Positions 1 through 9,176 are shown, numbered from the stretch's first letter. The stretch: 64,000 nucleotides of DNA from Sporomusa malonica (GCF_041428715.1 NZ_CP155572.1); one strand, 5' to 3'. Notes: generated by a model from the sequence alone, not told the origin. A program made the numbers and translations.

Positions 1-32
1 GAATTTTAAATCTATAAAAAGGAGTTGCTTTG

Positions 33-332
33 ATGGAATACGTTGGAGAAGAGGCCTTGGGGCTTATTGAAACAAGAGGCATGGTTCCGGCAATTGAGGC
101 GGCGGATGTCATGTGTAAAACGGCTGACGTTACGATTGTTTCGTATGAAAATATGGGTTCCGGGCTTGTCACGGTCATGATTAAAGGCGATGTGGCAGCC
201 GTGCGGTCAGCTGTAGAAACTGGTGCAGCAGCAGCAGCAGCTATTGGCGAGCTGACAGCCTCCCATGTTATGCCGCGCCCCATCAGGCGGGTAGGAAAGA
301 TTGTTTCGCGACATGACATTGATGCGCAATGA
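33..332 (+). CDS. BMC-H shell hexamer protein (1)
   Basis: This is a single-domain bacterial microcompartment shell protein of 99 residues that should form flat hexamers in the facets of the choline compartment. The hallmark EALGLIETRG start, the GSGLVT pore loop and the RGDV-type stretch (here IKGDVAAVRSAVE) are all present. The C-terminal tail after VMPRP is a little longer than the minimum. ATG 33 is chosen over TTG 30 because AAAAAGGAG lies 8 bases upstream of it. It is the first gene in the window, so the operon may start further left. Confidence 0.93.
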   Translation: MEYVGEEALGLIETRGMVPAIEAADVMCKTADVTIVSYENMGSGLVTVMIKGDVAAVRSAVETGAAAAAAIGELTASHVMPRPIRRVGKIVSRHDIDAQ

Positions 333-362
333 ACATTGAGTGTTGGAGAAAGGGGAATCCGT

Positions 363-653
363 GTGTACAAAAATGATGCTTTAGGGTTCATCGAGACGTA
401 TAGCCTGGTTTCAGTGCTAGAGGCTGCGGATGCCATGTGCAAGGCTGCGGACGTGGAATTGGTCGGTTATGAAAATGTGGCTTCCGGCCTGATTTCCGTT
501 GTGGTTCGTGGCGACGTAGGCGCGGTCAAAGCGGCTGTAGAGGCTGGCATTGAAGCAGCCAGCAAAGTAGGTAAGGTCTATAGCTCCAATGTCATTGCCA
601 GGCCGCATGAGGAAGTACAAAAGATTATTGCTAAATATGTTATCGACTGGTAA
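363..653 (+). CDS. BMC-H shell hexamer protein (2)
   Basis: A second 96-residue BMC-H paralogue, 30 bp after the first. It has DALGFIETYSL at the N-terminus and VVRGDVGAVKAAVEAG in the core. The pore loop reads ASGL rather than the GSGL or GGGL of the other hexamers in the locus, so its central pore may have different selectivity; this is inference. GTG 363 is preferred because AGGGG lies about 7 bases upstream. An in-frame TTG at 336 would add nine residues not found in the family. Confidence 0.9.
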   Translation: MYKNDALGFIETYSLVSVLEAADAMCKAADVELVGYENVASGLISVVVRGDVGAVKAAVEAGIEAASKVGKVYSSNVIARPHEEVQKIIAKYVIDW

Positions 654-706
654 ATAACGACTTGTAACTTTTGATTCTGCGAGTGGAAAGGGGGCGTGGG
701 TGAGAG

Positions 707-2179
707 ATGAATAGAATTGACAATGATTTGCTCTCTGTCCAGGAGGCTCGGATTCTTGTGGAAAACGCCCGTGAGGCGCAAAAGCTGCTGGCAACTTTCC
801 CTCAAGAAAAATTGGATAAAATTGTCCGGCATATGGCTGAAGCAGTGCATAAATATGCCAGAGAACTGGCCATTATGTCCTGCGAGGAAACAGGATTTGG
901 TAAATGGCAGGACAAGTTTGTCAAAAATGTTTTTGCCAGTGATTTTCTCTATAAGAAAATCAGGGATATGAAAGTTGTCGGTATTATTAGTGAAGACAAA
1001 GAAAACAAGACCATGGATATTGGCGTGCCTGTCGGAGTGATTATCGCTTTGCCTCCTTCGACCAACCCTGCATCCACTACAATCTATAAAGCCCTGATTG
1101 CCATAAAATCTGGCAATGCTATTGTTTTCTCGCCTCATCCTAAGGCCAGGAAAACGATTGGCAGGGTGCTTGATATATTGATACGAGCGGCAGCAGAAAG
1201 TGGATTGCCCTCTGGCGCCATCGGATACTTGCGAACGCTGGCTGTTGACGGTACAGTCGCGTTGATGAATCACAAAGACACAGCGCTTATTCTGGTTACA
1301 GGTGTGCCCAAGCTGGTCAGGGCGGCGTATACCTCCGGAAAACCGACTATTTATGGTGGTCCGGGTAATGGACCTGCCTTTATTGAGCGTTCAGCCGACA
1401 TAAAAAAGGCCGTAGCAGATATTATTGCCAGCAGAACTTTCGATAATGGTATCGTCTCAGCCTCGGAGCAATCCATTGTTGCTGAGGACTGTATCGCCGA
1501 TGAAGTAAGGCAAGAGCTCAGAAGAAATGGTGCTTATTTCCTGTCAGATCAGGAATCTCAGCAGCTCAGCAAAAACTTTTTCCGTCCTGATGGCAGGTTA
1601 AATCCGGAAATTGTCGGCAAATCGGCGATAGAGCTGGCACGGCAAAGTGGCATATGTGTTCCGGAAGATACGCAGGTATTGATATCAGAACAAAAATATG
1701 TGTCTGCCGCCAATCCGTATTCAAGAGAAAAACTTTGCCCGGTTCTGGCATTTTATGTGGAAAAGGACTGGCTGAATGCTTGTGAAAAATGCATAGAATT
1801 ACTGGTAAATGAGGGACGGGGACATACCCTGGTCATTCACTCCACCAATGAGAAGGTGATTAGGGAATTTGCCCTGAAAAAACCGGTATCAAGAGTGCTG
1901 GTGAATACTCCCGCCTCATTAGGGGGGATAGGAGCGACCACTAATCTCTTCCCGGCATTGACGCTGGGGTGCGGCGCAGCAGGCGGCGGGGTTACTTCTG
2001 ATAATGTCACACCGCTGAACTTGATCAATATCCGAAAAGTCGGCTATGGCGTGCGGCAGCTGGGGGATATAAAGAGTGAACCCTGCTCTTTTGCCAATCA
2101 GCGTTCCCTTGAAAGTAAGCAAGATTTGAATGAGTTGCTGGAAAAGTTACTTAAGCAGCTTATGGTGGAGAAGATTTGA
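707..2179 (+). CDS. Aldehyde dehydrogenase paralogue lacking the catalytic cysteine
   Basis: This 490-residue protein belongs to the EutE/PduP/CutF CoA-acylating aldehyde dehydrogenase family and matches the locus's other copy (14617-16095) along its length. At residue 251, where the other copy has Cys in TICASEQS, it has Ser (codon TCA) in IVSASEQS. The nearby TGGSAMV loop is TGVPKLV and GVGPGN is YGGPGN. These changes predict little or no acylating activity, so it may be structural, regulatory or an assembly partner. The frame is intact. A C-terminal helix (ELLEKLLKQLMVEKI) resembles a compartment-targeting peptide. The ADH gene follows closely. Confidence 0.88.
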   Translation: MNRIDNDLLSVQEARILVENAREAQKLLATFPQEKLDKIVRHMAEAVHKYARELAIMSCEETGFGKWQDKFVKNVFASDFLYKKIRDMKVVGIISEDKENKTMDIGVPVGVIIALPPSTNPASTTIYKALIAIKSGNAIVFSPHPKARKTIGRVLDILIRAAAESGLPSGAIGYLRTLAVDGTVALMNHKDTALILVTGVPKLVRAAYTSGKPTIYGGPGNGPAFIERSADIKKAVADIIASRTFDNGIVSASEQSIVAEDCIADEVRQELRRNGAYFLSDQESQQLSKNFFRPDGRLNPEIVGKSAIELARQSGICVPEDTQVLISEQKYVSAANPYSREKLCPVLAFYVEKDWLNACEKCIELLVNEGRGHTLVIHSTNEKVIREFALKKPVSRVLVNTPASLGGIGATTNLFPALTLGCGAAGGGVTSDNVTPLNLINIRKVGYGVRQLGDIKSEPCSFANQRSLESKQDLNELLEKLLKQLMVEKI

Positions 2180-2192
2180 GGTGACGGCGGTA

Positions 2193-3329
2193 ATGAGAAA
2201 ATTTGTCATTAAGCCCAAGATTTATTTTAATGAGGGATCCATGGAATTTCTTAAAGAAATCAATGGGTCTTGTGCGTTTATCGTTTCTGATTCGGTTATG
2301 GAGAAGTTGGGATATCTTCAAAAAACCATAGACTATTTGAATGAAACAGGGATAAAGTCGGTTGTTTTTACGGATGTACGTCCTGATCCGGATGTGAAAG
2401 TCATTGCCCAAGGCATGAAGAAATACCTGGAAACCCAGGCCGATACTATTGTGGCTTTGGGCGGGGGCTCTGTGATTGATGCTGCCAAGGGGATTTTATA
2501 TTCTTTGTGGCAGTTCAGAAAAGCCGCCGGGGAGGAATTCAAGAAACCGCTGTTTATTGCTATTCCTTCCACCAGTGGTACAGGCTCGGAAGTAACCAAT
2601 TTCTCGGTTATTACTGCAGAAGGACAAAAAGTGGTCATTGTAGATGATTGGATAGCTCCGGATATAGCCATACTTGATTCTACTTGTATCCAGCATGTTC
2701 CTCAGCAGGTGGTGGCAGATACGGGTATAGATGCGCTGGTGCATGCCATTGAGGCTTATGTTTCTACTGCGGCAACCCCTTGCACGGATGCGCTTGCCGA
2801 GAAGGCAGTTCAATTAATTTTTGAGAATCTGAAGAACTTATACAACGATGTCAGCAATGCTTGCGCGAGAGAACGCATTCAAAATGCATCCTGTATCGCT
2901 GGCATGGCATTTACAAATGCCGGTCTGGGGATCAATCATAGCCTGGCGCATGCTTTGGGCGGAACTTTTCACATCTCTCACGGGCGAGCCAATGCGCTGC
3001 TGGTGAGCGCGGTGATTGAATATAACGCACATTTGAACAACACTGCCAGTAGAGACATAGCGGAAAAATATGCGAAACTGGCTGCTGTGGTGCAATTGCC
3101 TGCCCGGACGTACCGGGAAGGAGCAATAAATTTCATGCAGGCCGTCAAGGATTTGAAAAAATCTCTGGGTATTCCCAATAGCATTCGCGAGTTGGGAATC
3201 GACAAAAGCATGTTTGAGACTGAGGTGGGAAATATGGTTGAGCTGGCCCTCCATGACCGGTGCACCCCCACCAATCCCAGGCAGCCGTCCAGAGAAGATC
3301 TGATCGGTATTTTCCAAAAATCATTTTAA
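2193..3329 (+). CDS. cutO: Iron-containing alcohol dehydrogenase of the choline compartment (CutO/PduQ-like)
   Basis: A 378-residue group III alcohol dehydrogenase expected to reduce acetaldehyde to ethanol and regenerate NAD+ inside the shell. The NAD-binding GGGSVIDAAK and the PSTSGTGSEVT stretch are clear. Metal ligands are visible in DTGIDALVHAIEAY and in the H-containing GINHSLAHALGGTFH. ATG 2193 has GAGGTGA 8 bases upstream; the GTG at 2181 is the alternative. It starts 13 bp after the AldDH paralogue and precedes cutC. The family is certain; the symbol rests on context. Confidence 0.88.
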   Translation: MRKFVIKPKIYFNEGSMEFLKEINGSCAFIVSDSVMEKLGYLQKTIDYLNETGIKSVVFTDVRPDPDVKVIAQGMKKYLETQADTIVALGGGSVIDAAKGILYSLWQFRKAAGEEFKKPLFIAIPSTSGTGSEVTNFSVITAEGQKVVIVDDWIAPDIAILDSTCIQHVPQQVVADTGIDALVHAIEAYVSTAATPCTDALAEKAVQLIFENLKNLYNDVSNACARERIQNASCIAGMAFTNAGLGINHSLAHALGGTFHISHGRANALLVSAVIEYNAHLNNTASRDIAEKYAKLAAVVQLPARTYREGAINFMQAVKDLKKSLGIPNSIRELGIDKSMFETEVGNMVELALHDRCTPTNPRQPSREDLIGIFQKSF

Positions 3330-3378
3330 TATATCAGTAACATCCTGCTGAATTAAGTAAGAGGGAGGACAAAAAAAG

Positions 3379-5934
3379 TTGAATATTCAAGAGTTTTCGA
3401 ACAAATTTGCGGATGCAACCAGGAACTTGTCCCCGGAAGAAACAGCGGCCATCATGAAGCTGTTTCAGGGAATTTCCAAGGAACTGGCCGCAAACAGTGC
3501 TGTAAACAGTCCAGCAGCGTATAGTCCGACAAAATCACCTGCGTTTGAAGGCGAAATCACAGGATTAACACCGCGCCTGGAACGACTGAAAGCTGCTTAT
3601 TTAAAGGCCAAGCCCAGTGTCAGTACCTATCGTGCCAGGGCTTTCACGCAAGTGACCAAAGAAAATGCTGGCTTACCCAAGATTCTTCTCCGGGCCAAGT
3701 GCTTCCGCAAAGCCTGTGAGACAGCTCCCCTGGTGATCCAAAAAGATGAACTGATTGTTGGACATCCCTGCGGGAAAGCGAGAGCTGGTGCTGTATCCCC
3801 GGATATTGCCTGGAGATGGATCCGGGATGAACTGGATACCATGTCAACTAGACAACAGGATCCCTTTGAAATCAGTGAAGAAGACAAGCGGATTTTACGG
3901 GAAGAGATTTTCCCTTACTGGGAAGGCCGGAGCCTGGATGAAATTTGTCAGCAGCAATATGAAGAAGCGGGCGTATGGTCCTTTTCGGGCGAATCCTTTG
4001 TCAGTGATCTTTCCTATCATCAGGTTAATGGTGGTGGCGATACCTGTCCGGGTTATGATGTCATACTCATTAAAAAAGGCATTAATGGCGCAAGACAGGA
4101 AGCTATCGACAGGCTGAGCAAATTGTCCATGGAAAATCCAGAGGACATGGACAAGATTTACTTCTATAAAGCGGAAATCGAGACTTGTGACGGTATTTTG
4201 GCGTATGCCAAACGGCTTGCTGATTATGCAAGAGAACTGGCCGACAGAGAAGATGACTCCGCCCGTAAGCACGAGCTTTACAAGATTTCCGATATTTTAA
4301 CCTATGTACCGGCCAATCCGCCCCGTACCTTCCATGAAGCACTCCAGTCCATCTGGATACTGCAATCACTGTTTGTGGTGGAAGAAAACCAGACTGGCAT
4401 TTCCGTTGGACGACTGGATCAATACATTTATCCCATGTTCAAGGCTGACCTGGAAGCTGGCCGGATGAACAAACTGGAAGCCTTTGAATTGCTCTCTTGC
4501 TTTATTATAAAATGCTCGGAAGTTATGTGGCTGTCCAGTGCACTGGGAGCAAAATATTTCGCCGGCTACCAACCGTTTATCAACTGCACCATCGGTGGGC
4601 AGAAGCGAACTGGGGGCGACGCAACCAATGATCTGACTTATCTGATCATGGATGCCGTTCGTTTTACCAAGATGTATCAACCGTCCCTTGCTTGCCGGAT
4701 TCATAACAAATCACCGCAAAAGTATTTGAAGAAAATCGTCGATGTTGTCAAGGCCGGGCTTGGATTCCCCGCCTGCCATTTTGATGATTCTCATATCAAA
4801 ATGATGCTTGCCAAGGGATTTAGCATTGAAGATTCACGGGATTACTGCCTCATGGGGTGCGTTGAACCGCAAAAATCAGGCAGAATCTATCAGTGGACAT
4901 CTACCGGTTATACCCAATGGCCCATTGCCATAGAGTTTGTTCTGAACCGTGGCGTGATGAAATGGCGTGGCACCATGGAAGGGCTTGACACAGGAGATCT
5001 TGACAATTTTAAGACATATGAAGAATTTGATGCTGCCTGCAAACAGCAAATCGAGCATATTATCCGCTTATCTGCCATTGGGACCATTGTCAGCCAGCGG
5101 GTGCACCGAGATCTTGTTCCCAAACCCCTTATGTCCCTGTTGGTAGAAGGTTGTATGGAAAAAGGTACCGATGTTACCCACGGCGGAGCGCTTGTCAATA
5201 GCGGACCCGGGCTGATCTTCTCTGGCCTAGGAACCTATGCTGACTCCATGGCAGCCATTAAAAAGCTGGTTTTTGAGGATAAAAAATATACGCTAAAACA
5301 AATCAGGGATGCATTGGCTGCGAATTTTGAAGGCTACGAAACCCTGCGGACAGATTGCCTGAACGCACCTAAATATGGGAATGACGATGATTATGCTGAT
5401 TTAATTGCCTCAGATATCGTCGTCTGGACAGAACGGGTTCACAACACCTTTGAGATGCTTTATTCGCACTTCACGCATGGCACCCTGTCTATTTCCAATA
5501 ACACGCCGATCGGCGAAATTACTGGCGCGTCAGCTAATGGGCGTTTAGCCTGGACACCGCTGTCAGATGGCATCAGCCCGACACAGGGGGCCGACAAACT
5601 GGGACCTACAGCCATCATTAAATCGGTCAGCAAGCTGAGTGTCGAGTCCATGGGTATTGGGATGGTGCACAATTTCAAACTATTACGGGGTATACTGGAA
5701 ACGCCGGAAGGCGAAAATGGCCTGATTACCTTGCTTAGAACGGCATCCATTCTTGGCAACGGCCAGATGCAATTCAGCTATGTTGACAATGAAGTGTTGA
5801 AGAAAGCCCAGCTCGAACCTGACAAGTACCGGGACTTGATCATCCGTGTCGCCGGCTATAGCGCTTACTTCGTAGAGCTGTGCAAGGAAGTACAGGATGA
5901 AATTATCAGCAGAACGATGTTAGATCATTTTTAA
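3379..5934 (+). CDS. cutC: Choline trimethylamine-lyase, glycyl radical enzyme
   Basis: This 851-residue glycyl radical enzyme cleaves choline to trimethylamine and acetaldehyde. The active-site motif MGCVEPQ puts the thiyl Cys at 494 and the base Glu at 496. The radical glycine is Gly826 in RVAGYSAYF, and Asp221 sits in GGGDTCPGY. All four lie exactly five residues after the positions known for Desulfovibrio CutC (D216, C489, E491, G821), which separates it from glycerol and propanediol dehydratases. The length fits short GRM1-type CutC, not the roughly 1100-residue GRM2 form. Residues 1-38 form a likely amphipathic targeting helix followed by an Ala/Ser/Pro linker. TTG start after GAGGGAGG. 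Confidence 0.97.
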   Translation: MNIQEFSNKFADATRNLSPEETAAIMKLFQGISKELAANSAVNSPAAYSPTKSPAFEGEITGLTPRLERLKAAYLKAKPSVSTYRARAFTQVTKENAGLPKILLRAKCFRKACETAPLVIQKDELIVGHPCGKARAGAVSPDIAWRWIRDELDTMSTRQQDPFEISEEDKRILREEIFPYWEGRSLDEICQQQYEEAGVWSFSGESFVSDLSYHQVNGGGDTCPGYDVILIKKGINGARQEAIDRLSKLSMENPEDMDKIYFYKAEIETCDGILAYAKRLADYARELADREDDSARKHELYKISDILTYVPANPPRTFHEALQSIWILQSLFVVEENQTGISVGRLDQYIYPMFKADLEAGRMNKLEAFELLSCFIIKCSEVMWLSSALGAKYFAGYQPFINCTIGGQKRTGGDATNDLTYLIMDAVRFTKMYQPSLACRIHNKSPQKYLKKIVDVVKAGLGFPACHFDDSHIKMMLAKGFSIEDSRDYCLMGCVEPQKSGRIYQWTSTGYTQWPIAIEFVLNRGVMKWRGTMEGLDTGDLDNFKTYEEFDAACKQQIEHIIRLSAIGTIVSQRVHRDLVPKPLMSLLVEGCMEKGTDVTHGGALVNSGPGLIFSGLGTYADSMAAIKKLVFEDKKYTLKQIRDALAANFEGYETLRTDCLNAPKYGNDDDYADLIASDIVVWTERVHNTFEMLYSHFTHGTLSISNNTPIGEITGASANGRLAWTPLSDGISPTQGADKLGPTAIIKSVSKLSVESMGIGMVHNFKLLRGILETPEGENGLITLLRTASILGNGQMQFSYVDNEVLKKAQLEPDKYRDLIIRVAGYSAYFVELCKEVQDEIISRTMLDHF

Positions 5935-5952
5935 AACTTGCGGTTAAACGGA

Positions 5953-5982
5953 CTATCTGAAGAATGCAAGTTCTTCAGATAG
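5953..5982 (+). other. Intercistronic hairpin after cutC
   Basis: A perfect 12-bp inverted repeat (CTATCTGAAGAA and its complement) with a 6-base loop lies between cutC and the transporter gene. No T-run follows, so it is probably not a strong terminator. It may protect or process the cutC mRNA so that the abundant enzyme is made in excess of its neighbours. Confidence 0.7.
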
Positions 5983-6012
5983 CCCGAAAATAAGGAGGGG
6001 AACATAGCCTAT

Positions 6013-7023
6013 ATGAACATATCGGGAAATCAAAAAGCTCTGATGATGAAGGGGAAAATGGATGCCCAGTTTGACAGAAAAGGTGTATTGATCGGCCTTT
6101 TCAGCGGTGGTACCTGGGGCATAAACAATGTGGTCTTGGGTATTGCGCTGACTCTTGTACCTGCCCTGGGAGATGACGCTGCCTTGTATGCCTTGCCACT
6201 GGCCGCCGCTTGTATGAATGATACGTTAGCAGGTCTATGGTTACTCATCTATAACGGCTGGGGTGGACGCTTACAGGAAATCGTTCGTAGTCTTAAAACT
6301 ATTCCCGGACTTATGGTTTGCGTAGCCGCTTTACTGGGTGGACCTGTGGCCAATTGTGGCTACCTTCTGGGAATTTCGATGGCAGGCCCTGCTTATGCGT
6401 TAACAATTACCGCATTATATCCTGTCGTTGGTGCAATTCTTTCGCGGATTTTCCTTAAACAGCATATTCTGCCCCGCGTTTGGGCCGGCATGCTGTTATC
6501 TGTTATCGGAGCTCTCGTCATATCCTATGTACCGCCCGAAGGTACAGCCAGCGATAATTTTTACCTTGGTCTTTTATTTGCCTCATTAGCTGCTTTCGGG
6601 TGGGGTGCTGAAGCCGTTCTGGCAGTATTCGGTATGTCCATGATTGACCCGAAAGTTGCCATTAATATCCGTGAGCTGACTTCCGGTTTGTGTATAGCTA
6701 TCTTCATTCTTCCTTTCGTCGGTGGTTGGGCCGTTATTTCCCAAGTGGTTGTAGTACCTGGAGCAATTGGCACCTTTGCTATTGCTGCCTTGGCGGCAGG
6801 GGTATCTTACCTGGCGTGGTATACAGCCAACAGCAAATGCGGTGTTGCCAAAGGTATGGCTCTTAACGGAACCTATGTCATGTGGGGCGTTATCCTGTCT
6901 GTTCTCTTCATGAGCGCGGAGCTTACGAAGAATTTGGCCATTGGAAGTTTCCTGGTACTGATTGGCGCTACGCTTGTGGCGATAAATCCGAAGGAATTCT
7001 TCAATAAAGGCGGGGAGGCATAA
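6013..7023 (+). CDS. DMT/EamA-type permease in the choline locus
   Basis: A 336-residue integral membrane protein with about ten hydrophobic helices in two repeated halves, typical of the drug/metabolite transporter superfamily. Signs of the family are the GGTWGINNVV start of helix 1 and the glycine-rich repeat SLAAFGWGAEAVLAVF. Its place between cutC and cutD suggests it moves choline in or trimethylamine out; the sequence alone does not say which. GGAGGGG lies upstream of ATG 6013 with a slightly long spacing, and internal ATGs (6043, 6046) remain possible starts. Confidence 0.82.
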   Translation: MNISGNQKALMMKGKMDAQFDRKGVLIGLFSGGTWGINNVVLGIALTLVPALGDDAALYALPLAAACMNDTLAGLWLLIYNGWGGRLQEIVRSLKTIPGLMVCVAALLGGPVANCGYLLGISMAGPAYALTITALYPVVGAILSRIFLKQHILPRVWAGMLLSVIGALVISYVPPEGTASDNFYLGLLFASLAAFGWGAEAVLAVFGMSMIDPKVAINIRELTSGLCIAIFILPFVGGWAVISQVVVVPGAIGTFAIAALAAGVSYLAWYTANSKCGVAKGMALNGTYVMWGVILSVLFMSAELTKNLAIGSFLVLIGATLVAINPKEFFNKGGEA

Positions 7024-7025
7024 TT

Positions 7026-7313
7026 ATGGCTGAACTATTACCACTGCGGTTTAGAATGCTTCATTATATTTCCACTGTTGACAAAACCAACGTTGATGAA
7101 ATTATGAAGGCGCTCAAACCGGAATATGGCACAGAAAAACAGTTTACCAAAGAAGTCTTTGTGGAACACCTCATGGATCTGAAAGCCAACTTTGTCATTG
7201 ATGATAATGATGTGGTGCTGGACAACAAAGGTGAATTGGTCGTTTATTACTCCATCAATGATGAAGGAAATAGACTTCTCAAAAAATATCTTCCTAAGCA
7301 TTGGCAGAAATAG
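7026..7313 (+). CDS. Small uncharacterised protein of the choline locus, winged-helix-like
   Basis: A 95-residue soluble protein that starts two bases after the permease stop, so it is translationally coupled to it. I do not recognise a named family. The pattern of short helices, with VDKTNVDEIMKALKPEYG then FTKEVFVEHLMDLKANF and a beta-like VVLDNKGELVVYYSIND, resembles a small winged-helix fold. That could mean a DNA-binding or a protein-docking role. It lies directly before the activase gene. Confidence 0.65.
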   Translation: MAELLPLRFRMLHYISTVDKTNVDEIMKALKPEYGTEKQFTKEVFVEHLMDLKANFVIDDNDVVLDNKGELVVYYSINDEGNRLLKKYLPKHWQK

Positions 7314-7343
7314 ATTTTTAATCGGTATTCTAAGGGACGGTAC

Positions 7344-8330
7344 ATGATGAGTACAGAAAACGGCAACATCCTAGAACGGAAAGCGAGAATCTTCAATATC
7401 CAAAAATATTCAATCTATGATGGACCGGGCATACGAACCCTAATTTTCTTCAAGGGCTGTCCCTTAAGATGTAAATGGTGTTCCAATCCCGAGGGCCTTG
7501 AAAGAAAATATCAGGTCATGTTCAAAGAAGATTTGTGCGTTGACTGTGGCAACTGTATTCCTGTTTGTCCCGTCCAAATACATCATTTCCAGGATGAGGA
7601 AGATGGGCCGCTGCGAACCAACGGTGAAAAACCCAGGCATAAAGTAAACAGAACGATTGACTGTGTGGGTTGCCGAAAATGCGAAACCCTCTGTCCTAAA
7701 CAGGCACTGTCCATTGCCGGCTCAGACAAAACCATCTCTCAAGTCCTGGAAATCATCCAACAAGATGCACTCTTCTACCTGAGCTCAGGTGGAGGAGTGA
7801 CTCTTGGGGGAGGCGAAGTCACAGCCCAGCCGGAATTTGCCACCAACCTGCTGATGGAATGCAAACGCATGGGAATCCATACAGCCATTGAAACCTGTGG
7901 CTATGCAAAACCGGACTCCCTGCTCATGGTAGCCCAGTTTACCGATTTGTTTCTGTATGATATCAAGCAAATTGACGCTGATCGGCATTATGAACTTACG
8001 GGAGTGCGCAATGAACGCATTCTGGATAACCTAACAGAGCTCATACGCCGAGGCTTTACTGTCAAAGTCAGGATGCCCCTCGTCAGGGGTTTGAATGATA
8101 GTGAACAGACCATTCGCAGAACGATGGAATTTCTCCAACCCTTTAAAGGTTACAAAAACTTTCAGGGAATCGACTTGCTTCCCTATCATAAACTGGGCAT
8201 TAACAAATACAAGCAATTAGACATTAAATACGCCATTACTGAAGATTTGAGCTTTAAAGAAGAAGAGTTAGCTAAGATTGAAGAGTTCATAAAAGATTAT
8301 GACTTGCAGGTCAAAGTCATCAGACATTAA
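7344..8330 (+). CDS. cutD: CutC glycyl-radical activating enzyme
   Basis: A 328-residue radical-SAM activase that generates the glycyl radical on CutC. The SAM cluster motif is CPLRCKWC near residue 32, preceded by the activase signature YDGPGIRT. Two extra [4Fe-4S] motifs, CVDCGNCIPVCP and CVGCRKCETLCP, form the ferredoxin-like insert usual in dehydratase-type activases. SSGGGVTLGGGE is the SAM-binding glycine loop. Electrons probably come from a flavodoxin or ferredoxin outside this operon. ATG 7344 or 7347 are equally possible. Confidence 0.95.
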   Translation: MMSTENGNILERKARIFNIQKYSIYDGPGIRTLIFFKGCPLRCKWCSNPEGLERKYQVMFKEDLCVDCGNCIPVCPVQIHHFQDEEDGPLRTNGEKPRHKVNRTIDCVGCRKCETLCPKQALSIAGSDKTISQVLEIIQQDALFYLSSGGGVTLGGGEVTAQPEFATNLLMECKRMGIHTAIETCGYAKPDSLLMVAQFTDLFLYDIKQIDADRHYELTGVRNERILDNLTELIRRGFTVKVRMPLVRGLNDSEQTIRRTMEFLQPFKGYKNFQGIDLLPYHKLGINKYKQLDIKYAITEDLSFKEEELAKIEEFIKDYDLQVKVIRH

Positions 8331-8364
8331 AACCTGGTACATTATCTGCCGGACGGGAGGATTT

Positions 8365-8718
8365 ATGAGTGTAGCCGATGCATTTGAAAAAAAACGTATT
8401 ATCCAGGAATATGTACCTGGCAAGCAAGTCTCGCTGGCTCACATCATCGCTGCGCCCGTACAGGACATATATGAACGTCTGGGAGTTGAAGAACGGGGAG
8501 CCATTGGAATCTCAACCTTCACTCCGAGTGAGACTGCAATTATCGCAGCCGATATTGCTACAAAGACATCGGACGTAGAGATCGGGTTTCTTGATCGCTT
8601 TACTGGCTCGCTGGTCATATCCGGCGATGTGGCAAGTGTCGAAGCAGCCATGATTGCCATTAATGACACCTTCGAAAAGCTGTTGGGCTTCACGCCGGCC
8701 AAGATTACCCGGACATGA
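8365..8718 (+). CDS. eutS: EutS/PduU-like circularly permuted BMC-H shell protein
   Basis: A 117-residue permuted hexameric shell protein. The stretch RIIQEYVPGKQVSLAHIIA is characteristic of EutS, in which the N-terminal beta-strand caps the hexamer pore. It is followed by GAIGISTFTPSETAIIAADIA and the core GFLDRFTGSLVISGDV. ATG 8365 has GGGAGG just upstream. The in-frame upstream extension to 8299 overlaps cutD and is not used. The eutP gene overlaps its stop codon. Confidence 0.92.
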   Translation: MSVADAFEKKRIIQEYVPGKQVSLAHIIAAPVQDIYERLGVEERGAIGISTFTPSETAIIAADIATKTSDVEIGFLDRFTGSLVISGDVASVEAAMIAINDTFEKLLGFTPAKITRT

Positions 8719-9176
8719 AAAAACGAATTATGGTCGTCGGGCCAACCCAAGCTGGTAAATCCACCCTGATTAATGTGCTAAATGATGCCAACAGACCATT
8801 GAAAAAGACCCAGGATGTTATTTATGGGAAAAACACCATTGACACACCGGGTTCATATATTGAAAACGCTTCGATGTACAAATACCTGATTGCGACAGCA
8901 CAAGCCGCATCCCATGTGCTCATGCTTATTAACCAATCCAGACCCACTGAAGTCTATCCGCCTGGTTTTGCCAAATCGTTTACTTGTCCCGTCATTGGCG
9001 TGATTACCATGATTGATTTGGCGCCGGAGAATGACAAGTTATGTATAGCGCAGCTAAAAAAAATAGGGATTTCCGAACCTTACTTCCGGATTTCTTTAAA
9101 AGATAATACAAATACAGGCGTAGAAGCCTTGAAAAACTTTTTAGTTAGAGAACAAGAAACATCTGAAAAGAAATGA
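8715..9176 (+). CDS. eutP: EutP/PduV-like small GTPase-family protein
   Basis: A 153-residue P-loop protein with the Walker A motif GPTQAGKSTLIN at the N-terminus and a DTPGSY switch-like motif. An NKXD-like element is degenerate (MIDLAPEND). EutP and PduV are accessory proteins of ethanolamine and propanediol compartments, linked to acetate kinase activity or compartment positioning in different species; which applies here is not visible. It overlaps the eutS-like gene by 4 bp and is coupled to it. Confidence 0.88.
   Translation: MKKRIMVVGPTQAGKSTLINVLNDANRPLKKTQDVIYGKNTIDTPGSYIENASMYKYLIATAQAASHVLMLINQSRPTEVYPPGFAKSFTCPVIGVITMIDLAPENDKLCIAQLKKIGISEPYFRISLKDNTNTGVEALKNFLVREQETSEKK

Noticed and set aside
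225..245. GCAGCAGCAGCAGCA run in the first shell gene
   Set aside because: It encodes an alanine helix that is normal in BMC-H proteins; it is not a separate repeat element.
2333..2671. Open frames on the opposite strand of the alcohol dehydrogenase gene, and similar antisense frames throughout
   Set aside because: They overlap strongly supported genes, lack ribosome sites and show no family motifs.
7026..7313. EutK- or regulator-type assignment for the 95-residue protein
   Set aside because: No BMC domain and no clear helix-turn-helix signature; left as unknown.
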